This document shows positions 1 through 8,653 of a stretch of DNA of 64,000 nucleotides, one piece after another; the first letter of the stretch is position 1, and each line of letters begins with the position of its first letter. Below the pieces are notes generated by a model. It made no database searches and was not told the DNA's origin. It was given only the letters and a program-made list of their open reading frames with translations. This DNA is from JAXDTI01 sp034090045 (lineage in GTDB: Bacteria > Actinomycetota > Actinomycetes > Actinomycetales > Actinomycetaceae). The translations under genes and the position numbers were made by a program. The stretch lies in the NCBI GenBank assembly GCA_034090045.1, contig JAXDTI010000007.1:34425-98424 (forward strand), read 5' to 3'.

Positions 1-2649
1 AGGGTGGTTTTCGGTTCCGCAATCGCCGCAATCGGCTCGAAACAGGTCGCCTGGGACAACCCGGAAGTCCTGGTCAGCGTAGGGATCACCGCGACACGCG
101 GCGGCAGGCGCCTCACCGATGTTGAAGACGGAGAAATCGACCAGGGACAGCACGATACCACCGAAGACGTTTTAGCGATCGGCACCGCCGGTATGCTGGT
201 GCGCTCCGACGTGTTCTCAGCGCTCGGCGGTTTCGACCCGGCTGCCGGTATATTTGGGGAAGCCCTCGAATTCGGTCGGCGGATGCGCCTCGCCGGATAT
301 CGGGTGCTCTTTGAACCGCAGGCACGAATCCGTCACCGACAGGCATCACGCCGGGGTTTACGCCCCTACGGGCTCGACAGCGACCGGCGGGTACGGCAAG
401 AACAGATATACGCGCGCCGCTACAACCGCAGCCTGACACTCGCCACCGGCGCCGGTTCAGCATGGGCAATATGGATTTTCCTGGGGGCGCTCGCCACCAC
501 AATCACCGACCTGTTCACAGACCGGCGCAAATATATAGGTGCCAATTGGCGCGCCACCATGCGTATCCTGTCCTCACACGGGGCTATCACGCGGGGACGA
601 CGGCGCATCTCCAGCAGCGCGGTCATGCGACAAAAAGACCTACGCGAACTCGAAGCTAGTCGCGCCGATATGCGCCGCCACCTCAACATCGAGGCAAAAG
701 CAGCCCGCGAAATGGGTGGTCTGGAACTGCCGGAACCGGTCGCTGCCGCGAACTTGCGGGCCCACCGCGCCCGCGAGCGTGCCGGAGCGCTCCTACTGTT
801 ACTGTTCGGGCTGGTCACAACGCTTTTCGCGCTCCGGCACGGTCTCGCCGCCACCGCCACCGGCGGTGTCGACGCGGCACGCGGATTCGCTGATATGAGC
901 TTGCCGGGGAGCTTCCGTGACCTGTGGCAAACCGCCTGGGCTGCCTGGACACCGAGCGGGGACGGTGTGGCTGGGCGTCCACCGTTGGTGTTGGTGCCGC
1001 TCACGCTGTTCGCTGCTCCTTTCGCGCTGTTCAGGATCACCCCTGATGTCGCCTTGACCTGGATATTCGTTATTTTGTGTGCGGTGCAGGCGGTCTCTGC
1101 ACAGCGGGTGGCGACAGTGATGACTTATCGGGTTCGTTCCCGTGTGGCTTTTGCTTTGCTGTGGCAGGCGGGGGTGTTGTGGCTGGCTTCAACGGTCACG
1201 GTTCCGCTCTTTGCCCTGGCTCTGCTGTGGTTTATTTGGGGGATAGCGGTGGCGAGTGGGCGTTATCGTCCGCTCACGGTTGCGGCTGCGGAGGGAACCT
1301 ATACGTTACCGGGTTCCCGTGGCTATCGCATCAGTACCGCGGTGGCGGCTTTCGGCCTGTTCGGTATGGCGAGCATCAACATTCTCTCAGCTATGGTTGC
1401 GCTGCTCGGAGCCTTGATTGTGACTCGCCCGCGTTTCAGCTATCGTCCTTTGTTGGCAGGTCTCGGCACCGCTATTCTCGCTGCCCCGACGCTGCTCGAC
1501 CCGGGACGGGTATTTGAGTCGGCGCTGCCTGTTGCGCCATGGTTGAACCGTTGGGGGGTGTTTCCGAAGACGGTTGACCGTTCGCTCTTCGACATGATTC
1601 CGCTTCCGGTGAAAGTCACGGTGGCGGTGTTCGTGCTTTTGGTGGTGGCGGCGCTGCTGCATCCGGCGTGGCGGGTGCGTGCCGCGTGGCTGGTGTTGCT
1701 CGGCGGCATAGTGACTGCGGCTGTCTCCCAGGTTGTTGCGGGTTCTGTCACTCTCGCGGCGATTATCGCTGCGGTTTGCGGCTGGCTGCTGATTCTGGTT
1801 TTCCTTATTGACCGGCTGCCGGGGCGGGTGTCGCTCGCTGCGGTTACGGTCTTTATCGTTATAGGTGCCGCGGGGAGTGTCGCGGCGGCGAGTCTCGCTC
1901 CGGTAGCGTCAGCGGCTGAGGGAAACCCGGTTTCTGCCGCGGCGGCACTGTCACAGGCTTCAGAGAAACGCACCCGGGTGTTGGCGGTAGCTGAGGGGCA
2001 GGACGGAACCCTGGATGCCGAGTTGCTGCGTGGCCCGCAGGGGAACCTGGTTGACCTGCCGCGTAATGGTGTTTCCCGGTTGTCGAGTGACGGTGAGCGG
2101 GCGGCTTCAGCCGATTTGGCGAATCTGGTGGCGGCGTTGGCGCTCGGGAACGCCGATATTGCTGCCCCTTTGTCGGAGCACGGCATAGAGTACGTGGCGT
2201 TGCGTTTGACCGATAGTGTCGCAGGTGAGGAGCTGCTTGCCAGCTTCGATACTTCACCGGCTTTGACGCGGGTGCGTGACGGTGATGGCTACGCGCTGTG
2301 GCGGGTTGTTTCTGACCGGCTCCCTGCCGGTGCCCAGATTTCGCGAGTGTCGGGCCCCGGAACCTACAACAGTGACGTTATCGCTGTTCACGGCGTTCCT
2401 GGAGGGGGGCAGGTGCGTGTCGCTGAGCGGGCAGCCGATGGTTGGCGTGTCGTTTTCAACGGTGAGCGCATCCCGGTGTCTCATGACGGTTGGGCGTTGT
2501 CTTTCACCCTGCCCACGGGTGCTAGCGGTGTCACAGATATTAACTATGTGCCCTGGTGGTTGCACTATTGGCAGGTTGCGTCGGCGGTCGTGCTGCTGGT
2601 CATGTTTTTTGAGGTGTTGCCGGTGCGTTCGCGGAGGTGGGACAGGTGA
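1..2649 (+). CDS. Family 2 glycosyltransferase with multi-span membrane domain (5'-truncated by window edge)
   Basis: The open frame enters from the left edge, so the N-terminus and most of the GT-A fold are missing. The first ~115 residues look like the end of a family 2 glycosyltransferase domain, with a G-x-F-x-E-x-x-E-F-x-x-R acceptor-side stretch near residues 81-92 and a tail of the type xxxxxRHRxA. From ~150 onward come many hydrophobic segments (about 151-171, 260-280, 335-420, 445-480, 535-630), then an extracytoplasmic region and a last membrane segment near 855-875. This is the architecture of large actinobacterial cell-envelope glycosyltransferases. The next gene, DUF5719, starts inside its stop (GTGA overlap), and this pair is a conserved actinobacterial arrangement, so both probably act in envelope polysaccharide export or assembly. 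The sugar donor and acceptor cannot be told. Confidence 0.8.
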   Translation, partial: RVVFGSAIAAIGSKQVAWDNPEVLVSVGITATRGGRRLTDVEDGEIDQGQHDTTEDVLAIGTAGMLVRSDVFSALGGFDPAAGIFGEALEFGRRMRLAGYRVLFEPQARIRHRQASRRGLRPYGLDSDRRVRQEQIYARRYNRSLTLATGAGSAWAIWIFLGALATTITDLFTDRRKYIGANWRATMRILSSHGAITRGRRRISSSAVMRQKDLRELEASRADMRRHLNIEAKAAREMGGLELPEPVAAANLRAHRARERAGALLLLLFGLVTTLFALRHGLAATATGGVDAARGFADMSLPGSFRDLWQTAWAAWTPSGDGVAGRPPLVLVPLTLFAAPFALFRITPDVALTWIFVILCAVQAVSAQRVATVMTYRVRSRVAFALLWQAGVLWLASTVTVPLFALALLWFIWGIAVASGRYRPLTVAAAEGTYTLPGSRGYRISTAVAAFGLFGMASINILSAMVALLGALIVTRPRFSYRPLLAGLGTAILAAPTLLDPGRVFESALPVAPWLNRWGVFPKTVDRSLFDMIPLPVKVTVAVFVLLVVAALLHPAWRVRAAWLVLLGGIVTAAVSQVVAGSVTLAAIIAAVCGWLLILVFLIDRLPGRVSLAAVTVFIVIGAAGSVAAASLAPVASAAEGNPVSAAAALSQASEKRTRVLAVAEGQDGTLDAELLRGPQGNLVDLPRNGVSRLSSDGERAASADLANLVAALALGNADIAAPLSEHGIEYVALRLTDSVAGEELLASFDTSPALTRVRDGDGYALWRVVSDRLPAGAQISRVSGPGTYNSDVIAVHGVPGGGQVRVAERAADGWRVVFNGERIPVSHDGWALSFTLPTGASGVTDINYVPWWLHYWQVASAVVLLVMFFEVLPVRSRRWDR

Positions 2650-4046
2650 GTGAGCAGTCTCCCAACCGGAGGTTTTCCGGTGTTGTAAAGGTTGCGGGTG
2701 CCCTGATTTCGGCAGTGCTACTGCTGGTCGGTGCGGGCGGCGCGGTTGTTGCGGTGGCTTTGGCTCCCACCGCGGAGCCGTCTGCGGCAGCGACTTTTAC
2801 AGGTATCGCCCCAGCCAGCGACACGCTGCGCTACTGTCCGCCACTGTCCGGCAAATCAACAGGTTCTCTCGTCGCGATTGTCACCGGCACTGCAGACAAT
2901 CCCGGTTTCGGCAGTGGCACACTCCAAGATCGGGAAATCTCACAGGTCAGGACTTTAGCTTCGGCTGCTGGCGGGGTGCTCACCGGGAAACCGGCTGCTG
3001 GGAAACGTACTCAGCCGGTCGGCGCGACCCGCGCGTTTGTCGCAACCGATACTGCCTCTGGGCTGTTGGCCGGTACCTGTATGGCGTCTGCGCAGGAAAC
3101 CTGGCTGGTGGGCGGCTCAACCGTGGTGGGTCGTTCGACGCGCCTATACCTGCAAAATATCGCTGAATCTTCCACGAGTGTGCGCCTGGAGGCGTATGGC
3201 TCGACCGGACGCGTGAATTTGACGAACGCGAATTGGACATTGAAACCGGGGGAGAACACTACCGTCCCCTTGGAGGCTAAAATACCTGATGAGGAGCGTC
3301 TCGCGGTGCGTGTTGTCGCCGACGGCCCGGGTGTTGTCGCCTGGATGGTGAGTGACGGTACCGAGAAAGTTCACACGATCGGTGCCGACCTGATCGGTCC
3401 GGCTGCGGGAGCCGCGAAACAGGTTGTGGTTCCCGGTATCCAGTTTGGTTTCGATGATTCGGCGGTGCGTATCGTGAACCCGTCAAATCGTGGAGTAAAA
3501 GCCTCGGTGAGGGTCAGCACCGACACTTCGGAGCCGCTGGTGGGGGCTGAGAATATCGAGATTCCGGCGGGCTCAGTTTTTGACGTGTCACTGAGTGGCC
3601 TGTCGGAGGGGATCGGTTCTTTGACGGTGAGCGCCAACCGCCCGATATTGGCTTCGGCGGTGACCCTCGGGGCTGATATGGCTTGGGCGCAATCGGTTTC
3701 TCCGAGTGCCGATGGGGTGCTGGTACTGCCCGTTGATGGGGTGGCTGCCTTCTATGCGTCCGCCGCTACCTCGGTGAATGTCGATACCGAGACTGTGGAT
3801 ATTGCCGTGGGCGAAACTAAAACCGTGAAGTTGAAGGCCGGGGTTTACCCCTGGTCTGCGGGTGATGTTCGAGTGGCTGCCGCAGCGGTCATCACGGGTG
3901 AGAAAGCTGGAGGCTTGATTGGCGGGCTACAGGATAACCAGGTTGCAAACCGGCATTTGAGTGCGAATGCTGCGCTCTCTCGCGCGGTGTTGCCGTCACT
4001 GCCTTCCGCTGACCAGGCAGCGACACGCCGGGTCAGCGTCCGGTAG
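2646..4046 (+). CDS. DUF5719 family membrane-anchored extracytoplasmic protein
   Basis: A protein of about 466 residues with one N-terminal membrane anchor (about residues 12-40) followed by a long beta-rich, Ala/Val/Thr-rich extracytoplasmic part that ends without a second anchor. It matches the actinobacterial DUF5719 family in position and composition; the molecular role is unknown. I place the start at GTG 2646, which shares GTGA with the stop of the glycosyltransferase and lies 7 bases after a GGAGG; an in-frame GTG at 2637 would overlap that Shine-Dalgarno. The overlap implies translational coupling and a shared role with the glycosyltransferase. The gene converges on the metallopeptidase-family gene with only 8 bases between the stops. 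Confidence 0.75.
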   Translation: MSEQSPNRRFSGVVKVAGALISAVLLLVGAGGAVVAVALAPTAEPSAAATFTGIAPASDTLRYCPPLSGKSTGSLVAIVTGTADNPGFGSGTLQDREISQVRTLASAAGGVLTGKPAAGKRTQPVGATRAFVATDTASGLLAGTCMASAQETWLVGGSTVVGRSTRLYLQNIAESSTSVRLEAYGSTGRVNLTNANWTLKPGENTTVPLEAKIPDEERLAVRVVADGPGVVAWMVSDGTEKVHTIGADLIGPAAGAAKQVVVPGIQFGFDDSAVRIVNPSNRGVKASVRVSTDTSEPLVGAENIEIPAGSVFDVSLSGLSEGIGSLTVSANRPILASAVTLGADMAWAQSVSPSADGVLVLPVDGVAAFYASAATSVNVDTETVDIAVGETKTVKLKAGVYPWSAGDVRVAAAAVITGEKAGGLIGGLQDNQVANRHLSANAALSRAVLPSLPSADQAATRRVSVR

Positions 4047-4054
4047 CGTATTCT

Positions 4055-4546
4055 TCAGCTTCTCGACCACTTCGGGTCTATATCTTCCGGAGGTATTAAC
4101 AGCAGCTGTGAAAGGTTCTCTACCAGCACGTTTCTCAATATGTGTACCAGTTCGGGGCGGGTTCGTGCCCGCGTGATTATCGGCATCCGATACAGCACCA
4201 CCCGCCCCGGCACGCGCCCGTGACCTGGGAAAGAACGTCCCAGAGCGACGGAGGGCTCCCAGGGGCTCGGGTCGGAGGGCGGCACTTCTTCAACCGCGAA
4301 CTCCACATCCGCTACCCGATCATTGTTGCTGTTCAACTGGTGGATTATGGCTATAGCGAGCTCATCGAAACGCTGTTTTCGGTTGCGCCATCCGGGATGC
4401 CCGGGAAGCAGCAGCGGGGAACGCGGTACCGCCCGGTGTCGGTCGCCGTGGGCACCGTGTCCGACACGCGAACCGCCGTGGGCACCGTGTCCGACACGCG
4501 AACCGCTACCCGAACCGGTACGCCCCGTTCTCGGTTCAGCCATCAT
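4055..4546 (-). CDS. Metallopeptidase-family (zincin-like DUF) protein lacking the HExxH zinc motif
   Basis: A 163-residue protein. The core from ~residue 55 resembles the small actinobacterial metallopeptidase family usually found beside glycosyltransferase/DUF5719 genes (Phe-Asp-Glu-Leu-Ala near 61-65, Val-Val-Leu-Tyr-Arg near 115-119). Members normally end with a helix carrying H-E-x-x-H-H; here the equivalent reads VLVENLSQLL (about 140-149), so only the Glu survives and the zinc-binding histidines are replaced. A catalytic role is therefore doubtful; binding or structural use is more likely. The N-terminal ~50 residues are a low-complexity Gly/His/Arg tail containing a 10-residue repeat encoded by a perfect 30-bp tandem duplication. 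Start chosen at 4546 because GGGAG lies 5 bases upstream; ATG 4543 is the alternative. Confidence 0.6.
   Translation of the reverse strand: MMAEPRTGRTGSGSGSRVGHGAHGGSRVGHGAHGDRHRAVPRSPLLLPGHPGWRNRKQRFDELAIAIIHQLNSNNDRVADVEFAVEEVPPSDPSPWEPSVALGRSFPGHGRVPGRVVLYRMPIITRARTRPELVHILRNVLVENLSQLLLIPPEDIDPKWSRS
4445..4504. repeat. Perfect 30-bp tandem duplication (two copies)
   Basis: Two identical 30-bp units (4445-4474 and 4475-4504) lie back to back in the 5' part of the metallopeptidase-family gene. Thirty bases keep the reading frame, so the copy number can change without breaking the gene; each unit adds ten residues to a Gly/His/Arg-rich tail. Confidence 0.9.
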
Positions 4547-4626
4547 GTATCTCCCTGTCCCTGGCCGGGAGCTCCGGCGGAAACCTATAGCGATATCCTA
4601 CCCGGTGTGATGTGTCCGCTTCGGTT

Positions 4627-4638
4627 TAAGATAGTGAT
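4627..4638 (+). promoter_or_regulatory. Leaderless-type -10 of hpt
   Basis: TAAGAT at 4627-4632 is followed by six bases and then the ATG of hpt. No Shine-Dalgarno lies in that gap, so the transcript probably starts at the initiation codon. Confidence 0.5.
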
Positions 4639-5196
4639 ATGGATGCGAATGACATGGGAGCCGACCTGGAACACGTACTGGTAAGCGCCGAGCAGATGCA
4701 GGAGAGACTGGCCGAGATGGCCGCCGAGATTGACCGTGACTATGCGGGACGGGAGCTGCTGATTATCGGGGTGTTAAAAGGTGCGGTCATGGTGATGGCA
4801 GATCTTTCTCGACTGATATCGCTGCCGGTGACGATGGATTGGATGGCGGTATCCTCCTACGGTTCCGGCACGAAATCCTCCGGTGTGGTGCGGATTTTGA
4901 AAGATCTCGACACCGATGTGAACGGTCGGGATGTGCTGATAGTTGAAGATATTATCGATTCCGGATTGACACTGTCGTGGTTGCGACACAACCTGGTGGC
5001 GCGCGGCGCGGCGAGCGTGGAGATCGCTACGGCGCTGCGGAAACCCGATGCCGTGAAAACCGATATTGAGGTGCGCTACATCGGATTCGATATTCCTAAC
5101 GAGTTTGTTGTCGGGTACGGCTTAGACTATGCGGAACACTATCGGAACCTGCCGTTTGTGGGCACCCTCGCACCGCACGTTTATCAGGGAAAATAG
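4639..5196 (+). CDS. hpt: Hypoxanthine phosphoribosyltransferase
   Basis: A cytoplasmic purine-salvage enzyme that joins hypoxanthine or guanine to PRPP to give IMP or GMP. The 185-residue length is normal. The PRPP-binding loop V-L-I-V-E-D-I-I-D-S-G-L-T-L is at about residues 99-112, the flexible-loop Ser-Tyr-Gly-Ser-Gly at ~72-76, and the C-terminal Val-Gly-Tyr-Gly-Leu-Asp-Tyr is conserved. It sits 20 bases before ftsH, as in many actinobacteria; tilS, often just upstream of hpt in this neighbourhood, is not next to it here. The start at ATG 4639 is supported by family alignment and by a -10 box spaced for a leaderless transcript. Confidence 0.93.
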   Translation: MDANDMGADLEHVLVSAEQMQERLAEMAAEIDRDYAGRELLIIGVLKGAVMVMADLSRLISLPVTMDWMAVSSYGSGTKSSGVVRILKDLDTDVNGRDVLIVEDIIDSGLTLSWLRHNLVARGAASVEIATALRKPDAVKTDIEVRYIGFDIPNEFVVGYGLDYAEHYRNLPFVGTLAPHVYQGK

Positions 5197-5216
5197 GCTG
5201 GGAGTAGTTTCTTTAA

Positions 5217-7199
5217 ATGGTAAAAAAGAGAACATGGCGTTGGCATCTGCGCTGGGTGATTCCAGTCCTTTTGGTGCTGCTGATCGGGTGGAGTGTCATG
5301 TCGCTCACCGGACCGGCCACAATCGACACCTCCGAGGGGCTACGGCTGCTGAAAACCCACAAGATTGAACGTGTAGTCGTCAATGACGGCACCCAGCAGG
5401 CGGTTGTGACACTACCGAAAGGTAAAGGCTACACGCCCGATGCTTTCGAGAAATACTCGGAGTTCATGAAGCCCCCAAAGTTCGAGCGAGTCTCCTTCAC
5501 CTGGACTGAAGCACAGATGGAGGACCTGAAAACACTCGTGGAAAAATCCGCCCCCACAAAGGGCTACGACTCGGTGTATCCGGTGTCCTCCTGGTGGTCC
5601 TCGATACTGCAATTGTTGCTGTTCATGGCGATATTCATCGGCGTTTTCATGTTCTTGGCTTCTCGAATGAGTGGCGGCGCAGGTGGCTCCATTTTCGGGT
5701 TCGGTAAGTCGCGTATAAAGGAGATGGACGATGATGCCCCGAAAGTGCGATTCTGTGATGTTGCCGGGGTTGACGAGGCAGTAGATGAGCTACGCGAAAT
5801 AAAGGAATTCCTTTCCGAGCCGGCAAAGTTCCATGCCCTTGGAGCAAAAATCCCTAAAGGTGTGCTGCTCTACGGACCGCCAGGAACCGGTAAAACCCTG
5901 CTCGCCAGGGCGGTCGCCGGTGAGGCAGGGGTGCCTTTCTATTCCATGTCCGGTTCAGAGTTCGTTGAAATGTTCGTGGGTGTGGGTGCCTCAAGGGTAC
6001 GTGACCTCTTTGATCGTGCGAAAGAGCACGCCCCCGCAATCATTTTCGTGGACGAGATTGACGCTGTCGGTCGCCACCGTGGCACCGGTTTGGGCGGCGG
6101 TAATGACGAACGTGAACAGACCCTGAACCAGATGCTCGTTGAGATGGACGGTTTCGACGAGAACACGAACGTGATTCTGATTGCCGCGACAAACCGACCC
6201 GACGTGCTCGATCCGGCGCTGCTACGGCCGGGGCGTTTCGACCGACAGGTGGCAGTGGAGTCCCCCGACCTGAAAGGACGTGCCGCGATTTTACGGGTAC
6301 ACGCCGAGGGTAAACCCATGACCGATGATGTGGATTTGGAGCAGGTAGCGAAACGTACCCCCGGGTTCACCGGTGCCGATTTGGCGAACGTGCTCAACGA
6401 GGCGGCACTACTCACCGCCCGTTCGAATGCGGACCTTATCGACAACCGGGCTCTCGATGAGGCGATCGACCGGGTTATTGCCGGGCCACAGAAACGCACC
6501 AGGGTGATGAACGAACACGACCAGCTGGTCACGGCCTATCACGAGGGCGGTCATGCGCTGTGTGCCGCCGCCTTACGCTACACCGATCCGGTAACGAAAG
6601 TGACGATTCTGCCGCGTGGTCGAGCACTCGGCTACACGATGGTGATGCCCACCGAGGACCGCTACAACCAGACCCGGAACCAGCTGCTCGACGAACTGGT
6701 GTATGCGATGGGCGGACGGGTCGCGGAGGAACTGGTGTTCCGTGACCCCTCAACCGGTGCCTCAAATGACATTCAAAAGGCAACCGAGACGGCTCGCTCG
6801 ATCGTCACCGACTACGGTTTGACTGACGCAATCGGCACTGTAAAGGTCGGACGCGAAGATGCCGACCCGTTCTTGGGGCGCGATGCCACCCAGGCGCGCG
6901 GATACTCTGAAGCCATCGCAGCCCAAGTTGATGCGCAGGTCAGGGCACTCATGGATGACGCGAACCGGGAAGCGTGGGAGATCCTCTCACGCAACCGCGC
7001 GGTGCTGGATGAACTGGCACGCCACCTGATAGACAAAGAAACCCTCCTTGAGGAAGAGCTGAAAGCAATTTTCGCCGATGTCGTGAAACAGCCTGAACGT
7101 CCAGTATGGAACTACGGGATGCCCACCGATGTGGATCCGGGAAGCCTTGGAAACCCAATCAGCGGTCGAGGCACAGACAGTGAGAAAACCAATGTATGA
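5217..7199 (+). CDS. ftsH: ATP-dependent membrane zinc metalloprotease FtsH
   Basis: A hexameric AAA+ protease that extracts and degrades membrane and regulatory proteins. The 660-residue chain has membrane helices at about 11-30 and 122-145 with an extracytoplasmic domain between them. The AAA module follows: Walker A GPPGTGKT at ~220-227, Walker B I-I-F-V-D-E-I-D at ~276-283, and an Arg-finger stretch LRPGRFDR. The peptidase zinc motif reads HEGGH at ~442-446, a mild variant of the usual HEAGH with both His and the Glu kept. The C-terminus ends in a Pro/Gly-rich tail. The folate gene folE begins inside its last codons, so ftsH is probably transcribed with the folate genes, an arrangement common in actinobacteria. 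Confidence 0.97.
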   Translation: MVKKRTWRWHLRWVIPVLLVLLIGWSVMSLTGPATIDTSEGLRLLKTHKIERVVVNDGTQQAVVTLPKGKGYTPDAFEKYSEFMKPPKFERVSFTWTEAQMEDLKTLVEKSAPTKGYDSVYPVSSWWSSILQLLLFMAIFIGVFMFLASRMSGGAGGSIFGFGKSRIKEMDDDAPKVRFCDVAGVDEAVDELREIKEFLSEPAKFHALGAKIPKGVLLYGPPGTGKTLLARAVAGEAGVPFYSMSGSEFVEMFVGVGASRVRDLFDRAKEHAPAIIFVDEIDAVGRHRGTGLGGGNDEREQTLNQMLVEMDGFDENTNVILIAATNRPDVLDPALLRPGRFDRQVAVESPDLKGRAAILRVHAEGKPMTDDVDLEQVAKRTPGFTGADLANVLNEAALLTARSNADLIDNRALDEAIDRVIAGPQKRTRVMNEHDQLVTAYHEGGHALCAAALRYTDPVTKVTILPRGRALGYTMVMPTEDRYNQTRNQLLDELVYAMGGRVAEELVFRDPSTGASNDIQKATETARSIVTDYGLTDAIGTVKVGREDADPFLGRDATQARGYSEAIAAQVDAQVRALMDDANREAWEILSRNRAVLDELARHLIDKETLLEEELKAIFADVVKQPERPVWNYGMPTDVDPGSLGNPISGRGTDSEKTNV

Positions 7200-7749
7200 C
7201 GCGACCGGCGTGGAACACGCGGTTCGGGAACTGCTGATAGCTGTCGGGGAAGACCCCGAACGTGAAGGGCTGCGCGAAACCCCGCAGCGGATGGCTCGCG
7301 CCTGGGCAGAAATGCTCTCCGGTATGCGCGAAGACCCCTCCGAACACCTGGAACGAACCTTTGACATCGGGCATGAAGAAATGGTTATCGTCCGCGATAT
7401 CCCGTTCTATTCGATGTGTGAACATCACCTGCTACCGTTCTTCGGGACAGCAGCTGTCGCCTATGTTCCCAGCGAGGGCAGGGTCACCGGGCTCTCGAAA
7501 CTGGCGCGGGTAGTAGAGGGCTATGCCCGCCGACCACAGGTGCAGGAACGCCTCACCGGACAGATCGCGGACGCCCTCGTAGAGCGGCTCGAACCCCGAG
7601 GCGTAGCCGTGCTCCTACAGGCAGAACACCTGTGTATGACGATGAGGGGGATCCGCAAGCCCGGCTCCCACACAATCACCAGTGCGCTGCGCGGATACCT
7701 GCGCTCCGATGCTGCCGCCCGTGCCGAAGTCATGAGTATCCTGACGTAA
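7180..7749 (+). CDS. folE: GTP cyclohydrolase I
   Basis: First step of tetrahydrofolate synthesis: GTP to 7,8-dihydroneopterin triphosphate. About 189 residues from GTG 7180, the usual size. Zinc ligands are visible: Cys80 and His83 in C-E-H-H-L-L-P-F, and Cys152 in QAEHLCM. The product-side motif S-K-L-A-R-V-V-E-G-Y-A-R-R-P-Q-V-Q-E-R-L is intact. The frame stays open back to 7129, but that would lengthen the protein into ftsH; GTG 7180 has GAGG eight bases upstream, and ATG 7192 (overlapping the ftsH stop) is the other option. It overlaps ftsH and leads the folE-folP-folBK run. Confidence 0.95.
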   Translation: MRKPMYDATGVEHAVRELLIAVGEDPEREGLRETPQRMARAWAEMLSGMREDPSEHLERTFDIGHEEMVIVRDIPFYSMCEHHLLPFFGTAAVAYVPSEGRVTGLSKLARVVEGYARRPQVQERLTGQIADALVERLEPRGVAVLLQAEHLCMTMRGIRKPGSHTITSALRGYLRSDAAARAEVMSILT

Positions 7750-7837
7750 AGACCTCACATAAAGGAAGGTGCCAGTGAGCGTAATAGCACGGTCAGACAC
7801 CGCCTTTAAAGTAAAATCGGTGTGAAAGGAGTTGCTG

Positions 7838-8653
7838 ATGAGCCAAACATTGGTGATGGGGATAGTGAATGTGACCCCCGATTCTTTCAGCGACGGCGGA
7901 GACTGGTTCGACCCCGAGAGGGCTATCGCACACGGTCGGCAGCTGCTCAGTGACGGCGCAGACATTATCGACATCGGTGGGGAATCAACCCGCCCCGGTG
8001 CCACCAGGCTCGACTCGACAGCCGAAATCGAACGCATCGAACGGGTCGCACGCACCCTCATCGACGAGGGTGCATCCGTGTCAATCGACACCGTACACGC
8101 CACAACCGCTGCTGCCGCTATCAAATGGGGCGCGGACTATGTGAATGATGTTTCCGGCGGGCTCGCCGATACCGCCATGTACCGAACCGTAGCCGAAGGG
8201 ATAGGTTCCGGAGCGAAAGTGCGATACATCTGCCAACATACGCGGGGAATCCCCGAAACCATGAATGAAATGCGAGACTATCCCGACGGTATCGTTGTGA
8301 CCGTAATCGCGGAGCTTTCCGACAGGGTGTGGGCGGCTGAACGTGCCGGCATCCCACGAGAACGCATCATTTGGGATCCGGGACTGGGGTTCGCGAAAAC
8401 CGGGATGCAGGATTGGGAGGTGCTCGCCCACATCGACAAATTTGCTGACCTGCCGGTACTGGTCGGCCCGAGCCGGAAACGCTTCATTGCGATGGTCTAT
8501 CCGGAACACACACAACCCTCTGAACGTGACGGCGCAACCGCAACCATCGCGGCATACCTGATGCAGCGAGGCGTGTGGGGAGTGCGGGTTCACAACGTAA
8601 CGGAAACCCGTGCGGCAATCCGCGCCACCGAACTTATCAAGGAGGCACGATGA
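7838..8653 (+). CDS. folP: Dihydropteroate synthase
   Basis: Condenses hydroxymethyl-dihydropterin pyrophosphate with p-aminobenzoate; the target of sulfonamides. About 271 residues, a TIM barrel with the N-terminal signature N-V-T-P-D-S-F-S-D-G-G at ~8-18, the pterin loop D-I-G-G-E-S-T-R-P-G-A at ~47-57, and the D-P-G-L-G-F-A-K-T motif further on. Start set at ATG 7838 because AAAGGAG ends six bases before it; an in-frame TTG at 7832 lies too close to that site. The stop shares ATGA with folBK, so the two are translationally coupled. Confidence 0.95.
   Translation: MSQTLVMGIVNVTPDSFSDGGDWFDPERAIAHGRQLLSDGADIIDIGGESTRPGATRLDSTAEIERIERVARTLIDEGASVSIDTVHATTAAAAIKWGADYVNDVSGGLADTAMYRTVAEGIGSGAKVRYICQHTRGIPETMNEMRDYPDGIVVTVIAELSDRVWAAERAGIPRERIIWDPGLGFAKTGMQDWEVLAHIDKFADLPVLVGPSRKRFIAMVYPEHTQPSERDGATATIAAYLMQRGVWGVRVHNVTETRAAIRATELIKEAR

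Noticed and set aside
1440..2186. Long minus-strand frame inside the glycosyltransferase gene
   Set aside because: Ser/Ala/Thr-rich shadow of a high-GC gene; no ribosome-binding site and no recognisable domain.
4555..4600. G+C-rich hairpin upstream of hpt as a purine riboswitch
   Set aside because: None of the conserved purine aptamer loop sequences are present, and hpt appears to be leaderless.
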